A stretch of DNA of 64,000 nucleotides from JAYQKL01 sp049889535 (GTDB lineage: Bacteria; Pseudomonadota; Alphaproteobacteria; RS24). The notes below the pieces were generated by a model. It had not been told where the DNA came from. It saw nothing but the letters and a program-made list of their open reading frames with translations, and searched no databases. The DNA is taken from NCBI GenBank assembly GCA_049889535.1, contig JBMHDF010000013.1, positions 62,001 to 126,000 of the forward strand, in the 5' to 3' direction. The translations under genes were made by a program, and so were the position numbers. Below are positions 16,607-25,198 of this stretch, in pieces. How positions within the stretch are numbered: position 1 is the stretch's first letter; each line of letters begins with the position of its first letter.

Positions 16607-18777
16607 GCATTTTGTGCTTTAAATTCTAACCGGCGCTGGTGCAAAAGAGGTTCTGTATACCCACTTGGCTGCGCGCGCCCTTCAAAGACCAAATCACAGG
16701 CCGCCGCAAAAGCAATCGACGCTTCAAAATCAGGTGCCATTGGTCGATATTGCGGATCGCCAGCATTTTGCTCATCAACAATGGCCGCCATACGTTGCAT
16801 GGTTTCCATCACCTGCTCTTTTGTGCAAATACCGTGATGCAGCCAATTCGCAATATGCTGGCTAGATATCCGCAAAGTAGCGCGGTCTTCCATCAAGCCA
16901 ACATTATGAATATCTGGCACTTTTGAACAGCCAACCCCTTGGTCAATCCAGCGCACAACATATCCGAGTATGCCTTGCGCATTATTATCTAATTCTTGCT
17001 GAATTTCTTCAGGCTTCCAATTTGTATCGCGCGCAATTGGCACAGATAAAATATCATCAAGGGAAGCGCGATTGCGCGATTTCAGATTGGCTTGTACTGC
17101 ATCCACATCTACCTGATGATAATGTATCGCGTGAACGGTTGCCGCGGTAGGCGAGGGTGCCCACGCACAATCTGCGCCAGCTTGCGGGTGCCCAATTTTA
17201 GTTTTCAGCATATCGGCCATCAAATCTGGCATTGGCCACATGCCTTTACCAATCTGGGCGCGACCTTCCAAACCACAGGCCAAGCCAATATCAACATTCC
17301 AGTCTTCATAAGCTGTCAGCCATGCCGCGTTTTTCATTTCGGCTTTGCGGATCATGGGACCCATTTCCATTGAGGTATGAATCTCATCACCCGTGCGATC
17401 CAAAAAGCCAGTATTGATGAAAATCACCCGATTTTTAGCGGCACGAATACATTCTTTCAAATTCACAGTCGTGCGCCGCTCCTCATCCATAATGCCAATT
17501 TTAAGCGTATGGCGGGCCAGATTCATGGCATCTTCCACATCGGCAAAGAGCTGGTCACAAAAAGCGACTTCCTCTGGCCCGTGCATTTTCGGTTTCACCA
17601 CATAAACCGAGCCAGCGGCACTATTTTTGAGCGCCGCATCGGTTTTCGATAAATCATGATGCGCAATCAAGCCAGTCATCAATGCATCCATAATACCTTC
17701 AGGAATTTCACGCCCTTCTGCGTCCAAAATAGCCGGATTGGTCATTAAATGCCCAACATTACGCACCAGCATCAGGCTCAATCCATTTAGTGTAAATTGC
17801 GTGCCATCGCCCGCCAAATAATCACGATTTGGATTCAATGCGCGGGTAAATGTCTTGCCGCCTTTTTGCATATCGCAAGACAAATCGCCTTTCATCAGGC
17901 CTAGAAAATTGCGATAGGTTTCAACTTTATCCTCTGCATCAACGGCGGCCACTGAATCTTCACAATCAAGAATCGTGGTCACTGCAGATTCCATCATCAC
18001 ATCAGCAATATGGGCAGGGTCGTCTTTGCCAATCGCATTTTCGGCATCAATTAATATATCAGCATGCAAGCCATGATTGCGCAATAATACCGAACTCGGG
18101 CTGGCGGCATCACCACAATATCCGGCAAATTTCTCCGGCTCTTTTAAGGCGGTTTCCCCATTTTGGGTCATGACGATGAGCGCCCCATCAACAATTTTAA
18201 AGCCTGTCGCATCGGCATAATGTGCATTTTGCAAAGGCGCAATTTCATCAAGCAGCTTTTTCGCTTTTTCAATTACCGCCGCCCCGCGCACTGGATTATA
18301 CGCGCCCTCTGGTGCCAATTCACCAGTTTGGGGAATAATATCAGTGCCATAAAACGCATCATAAAGGCTGCCCCAACGCGCATTGGCCGCATTAAGCGCA
18401 AAGCGGGCATTTTTGACTGGCACCACCAATTGCGGCCCCGCAATAGTCGCAATCTCAGGGTCAACATTTTCAGTTTCAATTTGAAAATCAGGCCCTTCTG
18501 GCACCAGATAGCCAATATCCAGCAGAAAATCCTTATAGGCCTGCACATCGTGAGGCTGGCCTTTTTGCGCAATATGCCAAGCATCAATCTGGCTTTGCAA
18601 ATCTTCTCGCTTCGCCAATAAATCACGATTGCGCTGTGCGTGTTTATCTAAAATATTGGCACATGCCTGCCAAAATTGATTTGGTTCAATACCAGTTCCT
18701 GGCGCGGCTTCCTCAGCTACAAAATTAACAAGTTGCGTATCGATTTTAAGCCCAGCGATTTCTATGCGTTGTGTCAT
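16603..18777 (-). CDS. glcB: Malate synthase G
   Basis: Condenses glyoxylate and acetyl-CoA to malate. From ATG 18777, with GAGAGGGA upstream, it is 724 residues, close to the E. coli enzyme; a longer frame to 18810 adds eleven unlikely residues. Diagnostic stretches include NPNRDYLAGDGTQF, GKGMWPMPDLMADML, GHPQAGADCAWAPSPTAATV and MEDRATLRISSQHIANWL, the last holding the catalytic Asp near 630. Isocitrate lyase is not nearby, so it may serve glycolate/glyoxylate use or an unlinked shunt. Confidence 0.95.
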   Translation of the reverse strand: MTQRIEIAGLKIDTQLVNFVAEEAAPGTGIEPNQFWQACANILDKHAQRNRDLLAKREDLQSQIDAWHIAQKGQPHDVQAYKDFLLDIGYLVPEGPDFQIETENVDPEIATIAGPQLVVPVKNARFALNAANARWGSLYDAFYGTDIIPQTGELAPEGAYNPVRGAAVIEKAKKLLDEIAPLQNAHYADATGFKIVDGALIVMTQNGETALKEPEKFAGYCGDAASPSSVLLRNHGLHADILIDAENAIGKDDPAHIADVMMESAVTTILDCEDSVAAVDAEDKVETYRNFLGLMKGDLSCDMQKGGKTFTRALNPNRDYLAGDGTQFTLNGLSLMLVRNVGHLMTNPAILDAEGREIPEGIMDALMTGLIAHHDLSKTDAALKNSAAGSVYVVKPKMHGPEEVAFCDQLFADVEDAMNLARHTLKIGIMDEERRTTVNLKECIRAAKNRVIFINTGFLDRTGDEIHTSMEMGPMIRKAEMKNAAWLTAYEDWNVDIGLACGLEGRAQIGKGMWPMPDLMADMLKTKIGHPQAGADCAWAPSPTAATVHAIHYHQVDVDAVQANLKSRNRASLDDILSVPIARDTNWKPEEIQQELDNNAQGILGYVVRWIDQGVGCSKVPDIHNVGLMEDRATLRISSQHIANWLHHGICTKEQVMETMQRMAAIVDEQNAGDPQYRPMAPDFEASIAFAAACDLVFEGRAQPSGYTEPLLHQRRLEFKAQNA

Positions 18778-18833
18778 AAATGTCCCTCTCATTGACGTAA
18801 GTGAGTTCAAAGTCTCGGGGGTAGTTTGTTATA

Positions 18834-18865
18834 TCTCTATATAGAGAACATGGAAACTATGCCAA
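18834..18865 (-). promoter_or_regulatory. Candidate glcB promoter with palindromic operator
   Basis: Minus-strand TTGGCA (18865-18860), 16 bases, TATATA (18843-18838). The -10 is the centre of a perfect 14-bp palindrome, TCTCTATATAGAGA (18834-18847), about 60 bases before the glcB start. A DNA-binding dimer here would block the promoter. The regulator is not identified. Confidence 0.5.
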
Positions 18866-18922
18866 ATTAATCTCGGCATTGTATTGGGGAAAAGAAGATT
18901 ATTTTAAGCTTGCTTGAATGGT

Positions 18923-19339
18923 CTAAAACAGTGCCACACCCACATCATATGCCAATACTAGATTAGCAACCAATGCGATAATATAAAAATAGCTGCGCGG
19001 GCTTGGGTTCTTTTCCGTCGCAATAATATAATAAAGCAGGCTATGGACAATCCGCGCACCCGCATAAACCCAAATAATAATTTCAAGCCGGCCAGCATCC
19101 AAACCCAACATCATGGCCATAATAGCCAGCGTGACAAACGGGACGATATTTTCGAGCGAATTTCGAAAAGCGCGGTCACTTCGAAACACAAATGATTCAT
19201 GCCCTAAATGCGCATCAACAATGCCTGGAATATATTTTCCCTGCCGACGATGAGCAACAGAGGCAATAATAGCTTGGGCCATAATGGTTATGATGACGAC
19301 CCAAAGGGCAAGTAGTGCGCATGTATAAGTCTCAAACAT
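18923..19339 (-). CDS. MAPEG family membrane protein
   Basis: 138 residues from ATG 19339, which has GGAAAG upstream; the frame open to 19417 is not needed. Four membrane segments, with FRNSLENIVPFVTLAIMA and YAGARIVHSLLYYI in the middle, the signature of MAPEG proteins (membrane glutathione/eicosanoid enzymes and bacterial relatives). Bacterial members may conjugate glutathione to lipophilic compounds, but the activity is not proved. It precedes glcB on the same strand with a 145-base gap. Confidence 0.82.
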   Translation of the reverse strand: MFETYTCALLALWVVIITIMAQAIIASVAHRRQGKYIPGIVDAHLGHESFVFRSDRAFRNSLENIVPFVTLAIMAMMLGLDAGRLEIIIWVYAGARIVHSLLYYIIATEKNPSPRSYFYIIALVANLVLAYDVGVALF

Positions 19340-19430
19340 AGGCTTTCCTTTTCTACAGTTCTGCATATCATAACCTATGAATTTACTGAGGAAAAGATGA
19401 ATTGAAATAAACACCAATGAGGATTTTGAG

Positions 19431-20618
19431 ATGCAACCCTATACCCTGCCAAATGACATCAAGACTTTAGAAACCATTCGCACCAAACTTGCTGCCTATG
19501 ATTGGGATATTATGCGCGATTTTGGCCAAAACGATAATGCGTGGGCGGGCGGCATGGACCAAAGCTATTTACGCGAATTTTGTGATTACTGGCTTAATGA
19601 ATATCAATGGACGGATAGTCTTGATGAGCTTAATCAGTTTCAACATTATATGACCGAAATTGAGGGGCTGGATATTCACTTCATCATGGAACCGGGCTCG
19701 GGAAGCAACCCGCCCGCTTTGCTGATGACACATGGGTGGCCGGGGTCGGTTTATGAATTTATGGAGGTTATTCCTCGCCTCGCGCACCCTGAAAAATTTG
19801 GTGGTCAAGCAGAAGATGGTGTAACGGTTATTTGTCCGTCATTGCCGGGCTATGGCTGGTCGGGCAAACCCAAACAGCCAATCGGCCCAAAAGAAACCGC
19901 CAATTCTTGGAATAAATTAATGGTCGATATTTTGGGCTATGACAGCTATATCGCGCAAGGCGGTGATTGGGGCAGTCTGGTCACGGGTTATTTGGGTGCC
20001 GATTTTGGCGCAGATAAAGGCGGTGCGTGCCGTGCCATTCACTTGAATATGTATGGTTTGGCAGTAGCTGAAGAGCCATCCAGCCCCGCCGAATTGGCAT
20101 GGCTCGATAATTTTAAAATGGTGATGGCAGCGGAAACAGGCTATCTGCATGTGCAGGCGACCAAACCTTTAACGCTGGCTTATGCGATGATGGATAGCCC
20201 CGTTGGTGTGGCGGCATGGCTGCTGGAAAAATTTTATGCCTGGAGCGATTTGCGCCCGCGCCAAAATAAACCCGCTCATGGTCAAACCCCGCATTTGGAA
20301 AATGTCTATACCAAACACCAATTGCTGACCAATATTATGATTTACCTCACAACCCAGAGTTTTAATTCAGCAAGTTGGTATTATTTAGCCTATTTTACCA
20401 GCAAAACAGGCATGCAGCCCGGTGAGTTTGTCGGCATTCCAGCCGCAATGGCTAATTATGCCCAAGAGCTGATATGTTTTCCGCCGCGTTCATTGGTGGA
20501 AAAAGGCTATCGCCAGATCACCCAATGGACGGATTATGACAAAATTGGCCATTTCGCCGCTTTTGAAGACCCAGAGACATTTTCTGCCGATATACAGACA
20601 TTTTTAAAAACGCTTTAG
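19431..20618 (+). CDS. Epoxide hydrolase-like alpha/beta hydrolase
   Basis: 395 residues with the N-terminal epoxide hydrolase (EHN) domain in the first 110 residues (YLREFCDYWLNEYQW) and an alpha/beta-hydrolase core: THGWPGSVYEFM (HGxP oxyanion motif), nucleophile Asp in GGDWGSLV near 184, and C-terminal His in GHFAAFEDPE. These are the microsomal-type epoxide hydrolase residues. The natural substrate is unknown; the neighbourhood of lipid and acyl-CoA enzymes suggests an organic acid or lipid epoxide. It is divergent from the MAPEG gene. Confidence 0.85.
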   Translation: MQPYTLPNDIKTLETIRTKLAAYDWDIMRDFGQNDNAWAGGMDQSYLREFCDYWLNEYQWTDSLDELNQFQHYMTEIEGLDIHFIMEPGSGSNPPALLMTHGWPGSVYEFMEVIPRLAHPEKFGGQAEDGVTVICPSLPGYGWSGKPKQPIGPKETANSWNKLMVDILGYDSYIAQGGDWGSLVTGYLGADFGADKGGACRAIHLNMYGLAVAEEPSSPAELAWLDNFKMVMAAETGYLHVQATKPLTLAYAMMDSPVGVAAWLLEKFYAWSDLRPRQNKPAHGQTPHLENVYTKHQLLTNIMIYLTTQSFNSASWYYLAYFTSKTGMQPGEFVGIPAAMANYAQELICFPPRSLVEKGYRQITQWTDYDKIGHFAAFEDPETFSADIQTFLKTL

Positions 20619-20623
20619 CAAAA

Positions 20624-21406
20624 TTATTTTTGCGCTTTCCCGCGTTTCATAACTTCTTCACGTCGCGCCTCAATATCGGCAGCGGTTACATTAGCGTTTT
20701 TCGCCATTGAATAGTCATATTCATATTGGCTCGCTTCGGCTAAATTTTGTCCCAAACCATAATCCATTAAATGCTTATAACCCGCGATGGTTTCTGGCAC
20801 GCAGGTCACTATATCTGCGGCAAGCGACATGGCTTTATCAAGCAGCTTATCGCCTGGCACGACATGATTGACCAATCCCCAATCTTGCGCTTCTTGCGCG
20901 CTGAAAAAATTGCCCGTGAAAGATAGCTCCTTAGCCCGTGACTCACCCACAATGCGCGGGAGTTTTTGGCTTAATCCCCAAGTTGGCACCAACCCAACAC
21001 GGGCATGCGTATCAGCGAAACGCGCATGGTCGGCGGCAATCAAAATATCGCACGCCAAAGCAATTTCTAACCCACCAGTAATCGCGACCCCATTAATCGC
21101 GCCAATAATTGGTTTTGAGAATTTATTCATGGCCGGCACAAGGTCGCCAGCTTTGAGATTATCCTCAACAGTCATATCGGCATTTTCGCCCATTTCTTTC
21201 AGGTCAACACCCGCCGAAAAAGCACGCTCGCCAGCCCCTGTCAGCACCACAACATGAACCGACTCATCAGCATCTAAACGGTCCAAGCAGGCCTCCATAT
21301 TAAGGCGCATTGAAATCGAAAGCGCATTCATCGCCTCTGGTCGATTCATCGTTATCAGTGCAATGCCATTTTGTATGTCACATGTTAAATCTGTTTTATC
21401 GCTCAT
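20624..21406 (-). CDS. Enoyl-CoA hydratase/isomerase family protein
   Basis: 260 residues from ATG 21406; a start at 21421 is possible but has no well-spaced ribosome site. Crotonase fold with AFSAGVDLKEM (oxyanion hole) and GGLEIALACD, which keeps the first hydratase glutamate. The second is replaced: FADTHARVGLVP has His where classical hydratases have Glu. That DTHARVG subtype is common and often annotated as enoyl-CoA hydratase. Convergent with the epoxide hydrolase gene and divergent from another crotonase. Confidence 0.85.
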   Translation of the reverse strand: MSDKTDLTCDIQNGIALITMNRPEAMNALSISMRLNMEACLDRLDADESVHVVVLTGAGERAFSAGVDLKEMGENADMTVEDNLKAGDLVPAMNKFSKPIIGAINGVAITGGLEIALACDILIAADHARFADTHARVGLVPTWGLSQKLPRIVGESRAKELSFTGNFFSAQEAQDWGLVNHVVPGDKLLDKAMSLAADIVTCVPETIAGYKHLMDYGLGQNLAEASQYEYDYSMAKNANVTAADIEARREEVMKRGKAQK

Positions 21407-21562
21407 CACGCGCCCCCCCATTGCCTTTAAAAATAGTCAGATTAGCTTAGCGCAAAGCCAGTCTCGGTCAAGCAGACAAAACATTTCAGCCTGTTGGATT
21501 GCTTATTTCACAAGCCGTGATAAATTTGTCCAAGCAAAGAAATCAAATAAGCGAGAATAATC

Positions 21563-22348
21563 ATGACCGATGAAACACCCTTACTCTACGATACTGATGG
21601 CGCGGTGGCGATTATCACCATGAACCGGCCGGACGCATTGAACGCAATTTCAGCCAAAATGCGAGAAGAATTTGCCGCGACTTTTGCCAAAGTAGAAGCC
21701 GATGACGCAATCCGCACCGTCGTCTTGACAGCGAATGGGCGCGCTTTTTCAGCTGGCACGAATTTAATGGAAGATTTTTTAGTAGATCGTGAAAATGTGA
21801 CAGACCATATTATGCGCGATTATAAACCCCTTATTGACGCGATAGGCGCATCAGACAAGACATATATCGCCGCCCTAAACGGTTTATGTGGCGGCGTCGC
21901 GATTGGCTTTGCTCTCAATTGTGATTTAGCCGTCATGGCTGACGACGCCTTTATTTTTATGCCTTTTGCCAATATCTCTTTGGTGCCAGATGGGGGCAGC
22001 TCTTGGTTGTTTCTTGAGCGGCTTGGCTATAAGCGCGCCTTTGCAGCGATTTTGGAAGGGGAGCGGCTCGACGCGCAAACCTGTAAAGAAGCTGGCATGG
22101 TTAATAAAGTCGTGCCAGCAACTGAGGTTAAGCAAACCGCCATTGACTGGGCGCACAAGCTTGCGCAAATCGCTCCGCTTAGTTTGTTGCACAGCAAACG
22201 ACTATTGCGTGAGGTGATGGACTTGAATTTTGAACAAACCGTCAAGCGCGAAGCCGAGATTCAGCATATATGTATGTCATCAGAGGATTTTGATGAAGGG
22301 GTTGCCGCTTTTTCTGAAAAGCGCAAACCCGTCTTTAAGGGCAAATAA
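21563..22348 (+). CDS. Crotonase family protein, PaaG-like, no hydratase Glu pair
   Basis: 261 residues. The crotonase fold is clear from AFSAGTNLMEDF and GGVAIGFALNCDLAVMADDA. Both catalytic glutamates of enoyl-CoA hydratase are missing: Gly and Phe occupy these positions. Instead it has ISLVPDGGSSW, with an Asp as in PaaG-type isomerases. It is more likely an isomerase or other crotonase activity than a hydratase. It is closely similar to the product of 23676-24476, so the two look like paralogs. Confidence 0.85.
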   Translation: MTDETPLLYDTDGAVAIITMNRPDALNAISAKMREEFAATFAKVEADDAIRTVVLTANGRAFSAGTNLMEDFLVDRENVTDHIMRDYKPLIDAIGASDKTYIAALNGLCGGVAIGFALNCDLAVMADDAFIFMPFANISLVPDGGSSWLFLERLGYKRAFAAILEGERLDAQTCKEAGMVNKVVPATEVKQTAIDWAHKLAQIAPLSLLHSKRLLREVMDLNFEQTVKREAEIQHICMSSEDFDEGVAAFSEKRKPVFKGK

Positions 22349-22364
22349 AACAGCTAAAACCCAG

Positions 22365-23528
22365 CTATGAAATAACTTGGTTGCGGTATTTTTGAGAGAA
22401 AATATCGCGGCCAATAATATATTTCATGACTTCTGTACTACCCGCCAAAATACGGTTAATGCGCGCATCCAAGAACATTTGAGAAATTGGATATTCTTTC
22501 ATATAGCCCGCACCGCCATGCAGCTGCACCCCCAAATCGAGCATTTTCCATTCCACCTCATTGGTCATCAGCTTGGCTTTAGCCGCTTTATTAGCGTCCA
22601 ACAAACCCTGATTATGCAACTCGATACAATGGTCGACATAGATTTCCGCTGCTTCAATTTCAGTGTCCATTTCCGCCATTTTGAATTGCGTGTTTTGTTG
22701 CTCTGACAACATGCCACCAAAGATTTTGCGATCCATGGCATATTGGCGGGTCATTTCAAATGCTTTGCGCGCGGTGACAACACAGCCAACAGACGCAATC
22801 AAACGCTCTTCTGCAAGACCTTCCATAAGATAATAAAACCCCTTGCCCGGCTCACCCAGCACATTCTCTTTTGGGATTTTCACATCATTGAAGAACAGTT
22901 CCGCAGTGTCCTGAGCCGGCTGTCCCATTTTATCAAGATTGCGCCCGCGCTCAAAACCTTCCATACCGCGCTCGACAAGCAAAAGCACCATAGCGTGCGG
23001 ATTATTTTCAGGGTCAACTTTCGCCGCGACAATCACCAAATCAGCATTAATACCGTTGGAGATATAGGTTTTTGAGCCATTCAAGACATAATGGTCGCCC
23101 TCATCGCGCACATAGCTACGCATGCCCGCCAAATCAGATCCCGCGCCCGGCTCGGTCATCGCAACCGCCAAAATCGTCTCACCACTCACACATTTGGGTA
23201 AAAAACGTTGCTTTTGTTCTTCTGTGCCAAGATTGTCAATATAAGGCCCAACCAAACGGCTGTGCAATGTGCAATAGAAGCCAGAGGTGCCAGCGCGAAT
23301 GCCTTCTTCCATAATAATCTGCTCATAGCGAAAATCTTTATCGCCCATCCCGCCATATTTTTCATCAGGCCAAATCATCAGGAATCCGCGATCGCCAGCT
23401 TTTTTAAAACATTCACGATCCACAATGCCTTCTTCGCGATAGCGCGGCATGTGAGGTGCAATTTCAGTTTCTAGAAACTTTCGATAAGCTTCGCGAAACA
23501 TATTTTGTTCTTCAGTAAATTCAACCAT
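22365..23528 (-). CDS. Acyl-CoA dehydrogenase
   Basis: FAD enzyme introducing the alpha-beta double bond in acyl-CoAs. From ATG 23528 (GGGG upstream) it has 387 residues; the frame open to 23612 has no homologous N-terminus. AMTEPGAGSDLAGMRS and GSKTYISNG are the FAD/substrate motifs, and LHGGAGYMKEYPISQM carries the catalytic Glu in the long-chain/isovaleryl style, near 360. It lies between the two similar crotonases, suggesting one degradative or modifying pathway. Chain-length preference cannot be told. Confidence 0.93.
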   Translation of the reverse strand: MVEFTEEQNMFREAYRKFLETEIAPHMPRYREEGIVDRECFKKAGDRGFLMIWPDEKYGGMGDKDFRYEQIIMEEGIRAGTSGFYCTLHSRLVGPYIDNLGTEEQKQRFLPKCVSGETILAVAMTEPGAGSDLAGMRSYVRDEGDHYVLNGSKTYISNGINADLVIVAAKVDPENNPHAMVLLLVERGMEGFERGRNLDKMGQPAQDTAELFFNDVKIPKENVLGEPGKGFYYLMEGLAEERLIASVGCVVTARKAFEMTRQYAMDRKIFGGMLSEQQNTQFKMAEMDTEIEAAEIYVDHCIELHNQGLLDANKAAKAKLMTNEVEWKMLDLGVQLHGGAGYMKEYPISQMFLDARINRILAGSTEVMKYIIGRDIFSQKYRNQVIS

Positions 23529-23675
23529 AATGGCCCCCCAAATCAATTTGACCAAACTTGTGATAAACCTTAACTTGAAGCAAAGCATAAAATTTTGCAA
23601 ATTTGAATTCACATTTTTGAAATTTTAAGGTGGCACTTTTTGTCACAGCTATGATGCGCAAAGACGGGGGAAAAT

Positions 23676-24476
23676 ATGTCTAAAACGCCAGACCAGACCG
23701 AAAAAATTATTGTTGAGGTTGATGGCCCCATTGGCCATATCACACTCAATGACCCTGAAAATTCGAATGCGCTTGGCCGACAAATGGTGCGTGATTTTGC
23801 TAAAGCTGTGACGCAATTGGATTTAGATCCAAATGTACGCGCTGTCATTATTAAAGGCAATGGCAAAAACTTTTGCGCGGGCGCAAATTTGAAAGAGGCC
23901 GGAGAGCTTGAAGAAAACACTCGCACATCTGACACTTTATTGGCCGAGTATTTTCCGGGCATTGATGGTATCGGCAAGTCAGATAAAATTTACATTGCGG
24001 CTATTCAGGGCGCAGCCTCTGGTATTTCTGGTGCCATTGTCATGAATTGCGATTTAGCAATCATGGCGGAAGGCGCTTATATGCATCAGCCCTTTATGAC
24101 AATTTCACTGGTGCCAGATGGCGGCACGCATTGGCATTTGCTCCGCAATTTGGGCTATAAAAAATCTCTGAATATGATTTTGAATTGCGAAAAATTAGCG
24201 GCTGAAGAATGTGTGGAAGCTGGGCTGATAAATAAAGTCGTGCCGCTTGATGAATTATATGAGCAAGCGCATCAATTAGCGGCCAAAATCGTACAAGGCC
24301 CGCCACTTGCCCAAACCGCCAGCAAACGGCTTTTGCGCGCGGCCGCCACACAAAGTTTTGAAGAAAGCTACATGCAAGAAAGCTATGAACAAAATAATTT
24401 AGCAACAAGTGCTGATTGTTTTGAGGGCATCACCGCATTTTTTGAAAAACGCCCGCCGCGCTTTACAGGTTCTTAA
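23676..24476 (+). CDS. Crotonase family protein, paralog of 21563-22348
   Basis: 266 residues. NFCAGANLKEAGELEE gives the oxyanion region. ASGISGAIVMNCDLAIM has Ala at the first hydratase Glu position and Phe (QPFMTISLVPDGG) at the second; the shared ISLVPDGG-x-x-W block and NLGYKKS mark it as paralogous to the upstream crotonase. A hydratase activity is doubtful; isomerase or thioesterase activity is possible. Its end overlaps the yciB stop by four bases. Confidence 0.85.
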   Translation: MSKTPDQTEKIIVEVDGPIGHITLNDPENSNALGRQMVRDFAKAVTQLDLDPNVRAVIIKGNGKNFCAGANLKEAGELEENTRTSDTLLAEYFPGIDGIGKSDKIYIAAIQGAASGISGAIVMNCDLAIMAEGAYMHQPFMTISLVPDGGTHWHLLRNLGYKKSLNMILNCEKLAAEECVEAGLINKVVPLDELYEQAHQLAAKIVQGPPLAQTASKRLLRAAATQSFEESYMQESYEQNNLATSADCFEGITAFFEKRPPRFTGS

Positions 24477-25108
24477 TCAGTATCGGCATCAGGCGCTATA
24501 GTGCCGCGCAGAGTCAGCGGCAACATGGCCATCATAAACCCCCCTGTGAGTACTGGCATCACAAATACGCGAAAATAAACCCAATGCGCCTCACTTAAAA
24601 CACGCCAAGCCAACTCATTGGACAAAGCCGCAAAAAGAAAAAATAAACCCCAGCGACGGCTGAGTAAGAACCATGTTTCCTGCGTCAAATTAAATTGCGT
24701 GCCAAAAAAGACCTGCATCATCGCGCGGCCTTGAAACAGCCCGCCGAGCAAAACCGCCGCCAAAACAAAACTAAAAACACTGGGCTGCACTTTGATAAGC
24801 AATTCTTCCTGCACCAAAACGGCGGTCAAAGTCATGGCGCCTGAAAGCAGAGTTGAAAAAACAATAAACCGCGCCACACGCTTTTCAACCAGCCAGTAAA
24901 CCAGCAAGCTCACCAATGTCGCGCCCAAAGTCGCCAGCGCCGCAAAAAATAAACCGCCATTTTTATAGGCAAAAAAGAACACGCAAAGCGGCACGATCTC
25001 CCCAAACATGGAAACCAGCCGCATTTGCCTGACTTTATCCATCAGAGTCACGGGCGTACCCGTAGCTTCTGGCGATTTTGAAGCAGATTTCAAAGGAGAT
25101 GACGACAC
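24473..25108 (-). CDS. yciB: Inner membrane septation protein YciB/IspZ
   Basis: 211 residues with five or more membrane segments after a roughly 30-residue polar N-terminus. FGEIVPLCVFFFAY opens the family domain, GGLFQGRAMMQVFF is in the middle, and the family hallmark FNLTQETWFLLSRRWGLFFLF followed by LSNELAWRVL is clear. It is needed for normal septation and envelope integrity in proteobacteria. Here it is isolated from ftsY, its frequent partner. The C-terminal IAPDADTD tail is acidic. Confidence 0.88.
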   Translation of the reverse strand: MSSSPLKSASKSPEATGTPVTLMDKVRQMRLVSMFGEIVPLCVFFFAYKNGGLFFAALATLGATLVSLLVYWLVEKRVARFIVFSTLLSGAMTLTAVLVQEELLIKVQPSVFSFVLAAVLLGGLFQGRAMMQVFFGTQFNLTQETWFLLSRRWGLFFLFAALSNELAWRVLSEAHWVYFRVFVMPVLTGGFMMAMLPLTLRGTIAPDADTD

Positions 25109-25176
25109 AATACATACCTCTTAGCTTATCCTAGCTAAGAAGATAGAGCCTTACATTGATACGCCCAACCTTACTG

Positions 25177-25198
25177 AAAAACCGGGGCGGCTTTTTTT
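25177..25198 (-). terminator. Possible terminator after the enoyl-reductase-like gene
   Basis: On the minus strand AAAAAGCCG, a short CCC loop and CGGTTTTT form an imperfect hairpin that begins at the stop codon and ends in T5. The stem is short and has a bulged G. Confidence 0.35.
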
